A stretch of DNA of 64,000 nucleotides, from the NCBI GenBank assembly GCA_028456385.1, contig JALNQF010000057.1, positions 1 to 64,000 on the forward strand. Direction: 5' to 3'. The DNA is from Ophiosphaerella korrae (Eukaryota; Ascomycota; Dothideomycetes; Pleosporales; Phaeosphaeriaceae). Positions within the stretch are counted from its first letter, which is position 1. Every line of letters starts with the position of its first letter. A program made the translations under genes and the position numbers. This document shows positions 58,252 to 64,000 of the stretch, piece by piece. Under the pieces are notes generated by a model that was given only the letters and a program-made list of their open reading frames with translations, did no database searches and had not been told where the DNA came from.

Positions 58252-61200
58252 ATGGCGCCGACCAAACCCAAAGAATCATCTATGGACGACTCCCAGGAAC
58301 ATGAAGAGTTTCTAGACCGCCTTGAAGAATATCACGAGAAGCGCGGGTGAGTCAATGGCGCATCGCTGCGGCCCTGTGCGCGTGCTGACGTGACCCAGCA
58401 CCATTCTGGACCGCGAACCCAAGGTCGGCAGCCGCCCTATCGATCTCTTGCGCCTGTGGAAGCGCGTCAACGAGGAAGGCGGATACGACAAGGTCTCGGA
58501 CACCAAGGGCAACAAGCTCGCTTGGAGAAGAATCGCCAGCGAATTCCTGCCCAACGGCCCCAGTCTGACCACGCAAGCATTCCTGGTAAAGACAACTTAC
58601 TACAAGAACCTAGCGTCCGTACTGCATTGACTACTGCACCACCGCATACTAAACCTTCTCTAGAGCATACGAGATCTCCACCATCCACAACCGTGAGCCA
58701 CCGCCCAAGGAAATCCTCGAAGACGTCTCTGCCAAGGGCGGAGACCTGCTCAGTCGAACCATCGACAACTTCTTCCCCTCCGTCAATCGGGAAACAGAGC
58801 GTCTGCGCGGCGGAGAGGACGACTCGGAAGACGACGACGAGGAGGGTGACAAGAAGACGCCCAAAGACGACAAAATGGACGTCGACGACCCAGGCAGCCT
58901 CGGCCGGTCGACAAGATGTATGTTACACTGCGCTTGTTGCGTTGGTCTTGCTAATGAGCCCAGCACTCCGCCATGCGCCACCACAACGCGTGCTCTTCCA
59001 GCCTGAAGTCACAACTCGCCAGACGCGTCAATCTGCCGGTCATTTGAACTCTCAAGTGAATGGCTACGGCAACAGCGCAGCAGCCATGACCATCGCAAAC
59101 TATGAGCCCCGAACAGCGCTGCCAGCCACGGTGAAGGCAGTCGTCACTCCATCGAATCAGCTCGACACCTACGTACAATCTCGCAAAAAGTACATTCTCA
59201 ACAAGCGAAATCGGCCTATACCCCCAAAGGGCATGATGCTTCCCGGCACCGGCTTCCCGGGTCCCAACATCTACATCCGCGCTCTCCACGCATTGCGGTC
59301 CAAGCAGCCAGAGGAGGAGGCCTATGCACTGCATCATCTCGTCAAGATATCCCATGAGAGAGGCGATAAGTATCGCTTCGACCAGTTTCCAGGGCTTGCC
59401 GAGGTGCTCATTACCAAAGTCTTCGATGTCGGATCGTTATTCTTCGATGTAGCATGGGCCATCTCCTACTCTGAAGATGATTTCGACCAGCCGCATGTGC
59501 TCAACGGCCTCACTGGCACAAAGGACTTGCTGAACAGGATAAAGTCACTTCAAACACTGGACGTACACGACGAGCTACTCCCAGAAGAAGCCGCAGACTC
59601 GCTCAACATGGTCAACGAGGCAGCCTTGATCCTTCGAAACATGGTCATGCTCAAGGAAAATGCCCTCTTCGTCGCCATGATTCCTTCCATTCAGGACATG
59701 ATTGTCGTCATACTTACACTACCTAAACACCCTACAGTTATCGAGTTACAACATTATGCACTCGAAATCGCGGAACAGCTCACAAAGTACTGGACACTCA
59801 ATGCGCAAGACCCTCTCTATTGCTCGTTGTTAGCGCAGGTGGATTCTGATGACCGAGGAAGGATTATTACATCGTTACGGGCGCTCGCACGGATATCCAT
59901 GAACCTCGAAGTTAACAACAAGCTTACAAATGTCCCAGTGAAAACCTTGCAGTCGATATGCGACTGGCTGCTCGTTGAGGACGAAGATCTCCGCATTGCA
60001 TGCCTTGATTTCATGTATCTCTTCACCGGCTTCCCTGACAACGTGGAGGTCCTGGCCCATGAGGTTGACATTGAAAATGTAGTCAATCAGCTCGTTCGCA
60101 TGCTCCAGTACGGTGCGATTGCCTACGAAGAGCGCCGTAGTGCCTCGAAACCCTCGAAAACATCGCAGCCAAGCGAAAGTGCCCCCAAGCTGTCGTCTGC
60201 GATCATTGACCACCTCGTGTCGATGGAGGAGCCAGAACGAAGTTCGCAATGGCTGAAGACATGTTTTGAAGAAGATGCCACGGGAGAGATTACGCAAATC
60301 CAACTTTGGTCAGCTTACAATTCAGCCTTCTCCGAGGCTGTAAATAGCAATGCATCAACCTTCAGGGCGCTCATGCCTGCCAAAGACTTCATCACGAATG
60401 TCTCAACAACATTCTCTGGTGCATCTGCTCAGGTATTGACAGTAGGCGGTCAGCCAAAATATACCATTAGAGGTATTCGACCGCGGACCGTGCCCGTTGA
60501 CCCCAGTACCAAGAAGCAATACATGCGCTGTTGCTGGTACCCCCCTTCGCTATTAAACGGCTTCACAGATACCAAGCACTCAGCTGCGAAGATTGAGTGC
60601 GGCGAGTTTGCTTCGGGCGCGAGAGCTATGTGGGAACACATCGTCGGCGTGCATCTCAAAGTCCCTCGCGACCAGGAGACTGGGCAGTGGCTGCTTGAGC
60701 CCAAGCCAGACATCGACATGGAGAATGGGGATGCTGTATCCGCTACGAAGGCACAAAAATTCTTCTGCCACTGGGGCGGATGCACACACTTCCAACCCAA
60801 CGGCACAGACTCTGCTTTTGTGGTTGGTCAGCATATCAAGACGCATCTTCCTGACACGAGCATCAAGCAGGCCATCCACGCAAAACACAACCGCACACTT
60901 TCTGAATCAAGGCCGCCTACAAGTTCGGCTCAAGTTCGGCATGACGCCTTTCAGCCCCAGTTCAGCCAACCCGTCGGACTGGGCGGTCTAGGTCTGGGTG
61001 GGCGAAACGGCGCTGAGAGGAACGGCGACAGGGGTAGGAGTGAGAGGCAACAACCGCTCAGCCAACCGGCGCCCAACTTCCGCTACTACAACACCGCAAC
61101 CGACGAAAATGGCGATGCCGCTGGTCTTCCTCTATCCTCCGTCCTCGTCCTCCGCAATCTAGCCCGCCAGCTGAACAAGATCCCACCCCCGTCTTCTGTC

Positions 61201-61485
61201 GTCGATCTCGATCCCCAATCGCCCACGCACAAACGGACGTTCAGCGAGAGCAGTCCCGACCACCGCCGAAGCATTGGCAGCAAAAAGCCCAGACTAAGCG
61301 ACGCCGCCCACCAATACGCCCGCGAGAACGAAGAAAGGGAAGAGCAAGAAGCAAAGAGTGTAGGTTGGGTTCCAAGGGTGTTCGCCCCTGTCAAAGATCA
61401 GTTGGCTTTCATCGCAAGCCACAATCTCACATTGAGGAATTACATGATCGGTCTGCTTAAAGCTATTGCTGAGGGTGGCGGATAG
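58252..61485 (+). CDS. RSC9: RSC/SWI-SNF chromatin-remodelling subunit Rsc9, ARID type
   Basis: DNA-binding subunit of an ATP-dependent chromatin-remodelling complex, nuclear, 1028 aa. Exons 58252-58346, 58399-58614, 58664-58917 and 58964-61485; introns 52, 49 and 46 bp, GT-AG. The second donor (GTCCGT) is weak but is the one I find that keeps the frame. ARID/BRIGHT domain about residues 16-108: FLDRLEEYHEKRG, RPIDLLRLWKRVNEEGGYDKV, LAWRRIASEF. Then comes an acidic stretch (GGEDDSEDDDEEGD). A long helical, armadillo-like region follows. An RFX-like segment (YTIRGIRPRTVPVDP) precedes two Cys/His groups: MRCCWYPPS ... CGEFAS ... HIVGVH, and FFCHWGGCTHF ... HIKTH, a C2H2-like finger. The C-terminus is Gly/Arg/Gln-rich and then helical. 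Open frame from 58390 in another phase is a shadow of exons 2-3. Confidence 0.9.
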
Positions 61486-62553
61486 GGCAAAATGGCGGGT
61501 ATGGCGTTGGCGATTTGTTTTCATTTTCTTGGACTCATCAGATTCCTACTGAGTGGTATCTGAACCTTGATGCAGTGTATGCGCGTTCGGTTCGCGCTCA
61601 TATAGATACCTGGCTTGATGCAATCACTTGCTTTGGGTGGACTCTTGTCCCATCATATAAGCCCATATCTTTCACATATATACCAGGTTGAAATACAACT
61701 GCGTGGTGTCTGCTATCTCATAGCGATGAGAGTGCCTCATCAGAACCTTGGAACTTCGCTGCCTAGTCTGACCGCCTCGCTTACGACGGCTCGTGTGCGT
61801 CAACAACACAGGTATGGTCGACACGTAACGGGTAGAAGAACCCTCCCAGAATGGTAAAAAGGCGAGCCGTTTGAGTGAAGCCCTGTGCTTGCCAATGGAT
61901 AGCTGAGGGTTTGTGGCTTCATTATGGCTGAATCCTACACGAATATCTAACACGTATTGCAGCATCTAGAAATCAGCCATTAATTATCATGCGATGAATC
62001 AGAGCTGCGCTCAAGACTTTACGACTTGGTAACCGGAAATCCTCTTTGATGCACGGTTACGCCAGCTAGTGATGCTGTCAAGCATTGACAAGCTCCCGTC
62101 ATCCCCAGGCTCAGCCATGTTTCCGAAAGCAGATACCGCTAAACCATTTAAGGAGATTTAGCGAGCGTCCTGTAAGGCCACCAGCTACGTTACGAAAGCT
62201 TATCTATTGGCAGTACACGTACTCTGGCTCAGCCCAGATGCTGACATGGCTATTCATGTTCTAAAATGTGAGCTCACTAAACTCATTCGAGATGTGCATC
62301 GCTGCTAATTGGCCAGCTCGCCAACCCATCAGTTGGATTCATTGTGATGCAGCCCGTGAAGCATACAATGGCAATGAAGATGGACTCAACCGCCAAGCAG
62401 ACTCCGCGAGCAATGCGAAGGGGTAAAAAGACGAGGCTGAAGATATAAGAGATCATCGCACTTCCAAGTGACAACTCCAGCACAATCACAACATTTCCTA
62501 CTTCCATTTCCCAGCCCACCCCCCCCCCTTTCCGCATCGTCCATACAAAAGCA
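61486..62553. other. Intergenic, no gene recognised
   Basis: About 1.07 kb between RSC9 and the RTA1-like gene. Open frames (61615-61857 on +, 61672-61965 on -) lack motifs. The stretch before 62554 is CT-rich (CCCACCCCCCCCC near 62515), as is common in fungal 5' leaders. Confidence 0.55.
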
Positions 62554-63585
62554 ATGGCAACCCCAACAACCACTTCCGTCCCCTCCCTCACATCCTCCAC
62601 CTCCACACCAACATGTACAACCGCCGTTCCAGGCCCCCACGGCTACGTCCCGCTCGACGCCTGCAACGCCCAATGGTCCTACAGCCCCTCCTTCGCCGCA
62701 GCCATCGCCTTCGCCGTCCTCTTTGGCCTCACAACACTCGCGCACTTCATCCTTGCTCTCGTCTTCCGCAAAGCCTTCTGCTGGGTGATCATCATGGCCG
62801 CAGCCTGGGAAACCGCCGCCTTCACCTTGCGCGCGCTGGGCTCGCACAACCAGCAAAGCGAAGCCATGGCCATCGCAAGTCAACTGTTTTTTCTCCTCGC
62901 TCCCATCTGGGTCAATGCGTTCGTGTACATGGCCGCCGGCCGCTTGATCTGGATGTTTCATCCGGACAAGCGCGTGTGGGGCATCAAGGCGATTAGTCTG
63001 GGGAAGTGGTTCGTGTGGCTGGATATCTTCTCGTTCATCGTGCAGGCTGCGGGTGGTACGATGCTTAATCCTGGCAATTCGGCGCAGACGATGGAGAACG
63101 GGAAGAAGATATATATGGCGGGCGTGGGCTTGCAGGAGCTGTTTATCTTGCTGTTCACTGCGCTGATTGTGCGGTTTCAGCGGGATGTGACGGCGCTGGA
63201 GAGGCAGGGCTTGCTGCATGGGAAGAATGGGGCGACGTTGTGGAAGTGGTTGACGTATGCGCTGTATATTGTTCTATTGCTTATTACTATGCGTATTGTC
63301 TTTCGGCTTGCGGAGTTTAGTGGTGGGATGGATCATGCGAAGAATCAGCTTCCGTTCAAGGAGGGGTATGCGCTAGGCCTAGATGCGTTTCCGATGTTGT
63401 TGGCTATTACTATACTTGCTAGTATGCATCCGGGATGGGTGTTGAGGGGTGAGGAGAGCGAGTTTCCGAGTCGGAAGGAGAGGAAGGCAGAGAAGAAGGC
63501 TATTAAATTAGAAAAGAAGGAGAAAAAAAGGGCGAAAAAAGAAGGAAGGGGTGGAGTAGAGATGGGATATCCTGGGCAGAAGTAA
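62554..63585 (+). CDS. RTA1-like seven-helix membrane protein
   Basis: Single-exon 343-aa protein of the RTA1/RTM1 (lipid-translocating exporter-like) family, which in yeast is linked to resistance to toxic lipophilic compounds and sphingoid-base movement (family knowledge). Seven hydrophobic segments: about 47-70, 76-94, 107-128, 149-168, 186-205, 228-247 and 268-289. Family landmarks: YSPSFAAAIAFAVLFGL, the FAPI/LAPIW-type segment SQLFFLLAPIWVNAFVYM, LIWMF, FSFIVQAAGGTML (the SFxxQxxGG signature) and the RIVFRLAEFSGG (FRxxEF) motif. The C-terminal 50 residues are cytoplasmic and very Lys-rich (KAEKKAIKLEKKEKKRAKKE). The short N-terminus is Ser/Thr-rich. No signal peptide. Confidence 0.92.
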   Translation: MATPTTTSVPSLTSSTSTPTCTTAVPGPHGYVPLDACNAQWSYSPSFAAAIAFAVLFGLTTLAHFILALVFRKAFCWVIIMAAAWETAAFTLRALGSHNQQSEAMAIASQLFFLLAPIWVNAFVYMAAGRLIWMFHPDKRVWGIKAISLGKWFVWLDIFSFIVQAAGGTMLNPGNSAQTMENGKKIYMAGVGLQELFILLFTALIVRFQRDVTALERQGLLHGKNGATLWKWLTYALYIVLLLITMRIVFRLAEFSGGMDHAKNQLPFKEGYALGLDAFPMLLAITILASMHPGWVLRGEESEFPSRKERKAEKKAIKLEKKEKKRAKKEGRGGVEMGYPGQK

Positions 63586-63744
63586 AGTGGAAAGGAGCTA
63601 GCGGGTAGGATGCAAAAGTTGATTTTGGATGAGATTATGTCATTTGGCTGGTGTTAGCATAGACCATTGCTTTGTACTTGCTTCGGAAATAAATTTAATC
63701 AACAGATTGCCATTACTGCGATCCCTAGTATTAAGGAAGTACTG

Positions 63745-63999
63745 TCATATCCAGCCAGCTGGCCCACGGTGTTCATTTCTTCTAGTCAAGGTAGGCGAGG
63801 TGTACAACTGCCCCGACACGCGCCAACCATGGTCTGGAAGCAATTTAATCCGGATCTTTTCAGCCCCCTTTTTAGCAGTACTGCCGCCAGCCCCAGGCGT
63901 AATTTCTTTCTGGATATCTTTAGGAAGACTGTATATCAATGCCGGCATGGTTGAGGTTTTCCAAATGCCCATCGCTCCATCTTCGGATGTTTTGATCAT
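63745..63999 (-). other. Possible partial reading frame at the window edge
   Basis: An open frame of 84 codons on the - strand starts at the very edge (63999). It has no recognisable motif. It could be the 3' end of a gene entering from the right or chance. The 160 bp between the RTA1-like stop and this frame hold nothing recognised. Confidence 0.2.
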
Positions 64000-64000
64000 T

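Noticed and set aside
58390..58960. N-terminal 190 codons of the long frame starting at 58390
   Set aside because: Wrong phase for exons 2 and 3 of RSC9; the ARID domain reads in the other frame and three introns explain the switch.
1..64000. CRISPR arrays, bacterial operons, rRNA genes
   Set aside because: None seen; direct repeats present are LTRs, minisatellite or tandem duplications in a fungal genome.

Overview
The window is nuclear DNA of a filamentous ascomycete (Pezizomycotina). A Dothideomycete/Pleosporales-type genome is the best guess from general resemblance; no marker here proves it. The reasons are short GT-AG introns (46-73 bp), fungal gene families, and a sharp split between a very AT/TA-rich, gene-free block (1 to about 33,250) and a gene-dense block of balanced composition (about 35,800 to 64,000). 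The AT-rich block has the look of repeat-induced point mutation (RIP): TA in excess, Trp and Gln codons turned into stops, and LTR copies that differ by transitions.

Region 1 (1-33,253) is a nested stack of Ty3/gypsy chromovirus retrotransposons, all dead. I resolve six insertions. Element D (+) is the oldest layer (19,333-23,709 plus 31,232-33,253, 3' LTR 32,822-33,253). A solo LTR F (-) sits in D's integrase (CTTTA target duplication). Element E (+, 23,855-30,912, 457-bp LTRs, CTATA duplication) sits inside F. Element B (-, 5,743-9,980 plus 17,050-19,332) lies in D's gag. Element A (-, 9,981-17,049, 461-bp LTRs, ATTTT duplication) lies in B. Element C (+, <1-5,742) lies in B's 3' end. Each element carries relics of CCHC Gag, protease/RT/integrase and a C-terminal chromodomain.

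The most notable observation is a second, antisense coding frame between pol and the 3' LTR in all five elements. It encodes a Cys-rich segment followed, after a +1 frame change at the same site, by a Gln/Leu/Lys-rich helical segment. It is conserved at protein level between three LTR subfamilies, so it looks like an ancestral component of the element.

Region 2 (33,254-35,804) is a border zone: a 182-bp tandem duplication whose transposon-proximal copy is more RIP-like, then non-coding DNA with scattered CCTAGGA-type motifs.

Region 3 (35,805-64,000) holds host genes: a short-chain dehydrogenase (-), a secreted type-B carboxylesterase (-), a secreted alpha/beta hydrolase (+), a MOT1 molybdate transporter (-), a UbiA-superfamily membrane enzyme (+), a six-exon serine carboxypeptidase (-), a relic-rich gap (49.5-52.4 kb), a lysophospholipase/phospholipase B (+), DPH2 (+), a protein of unknown function (-), RSC9 (+, divergent from the previous gene), and an RTA1-like seven-helix membrane protein (+). 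These are individual housekeeping or secreted-enzyme genes; I see no coherent biosynthetic cluster. Exon boundaries were assigned by eye from splice sites and reading frame.
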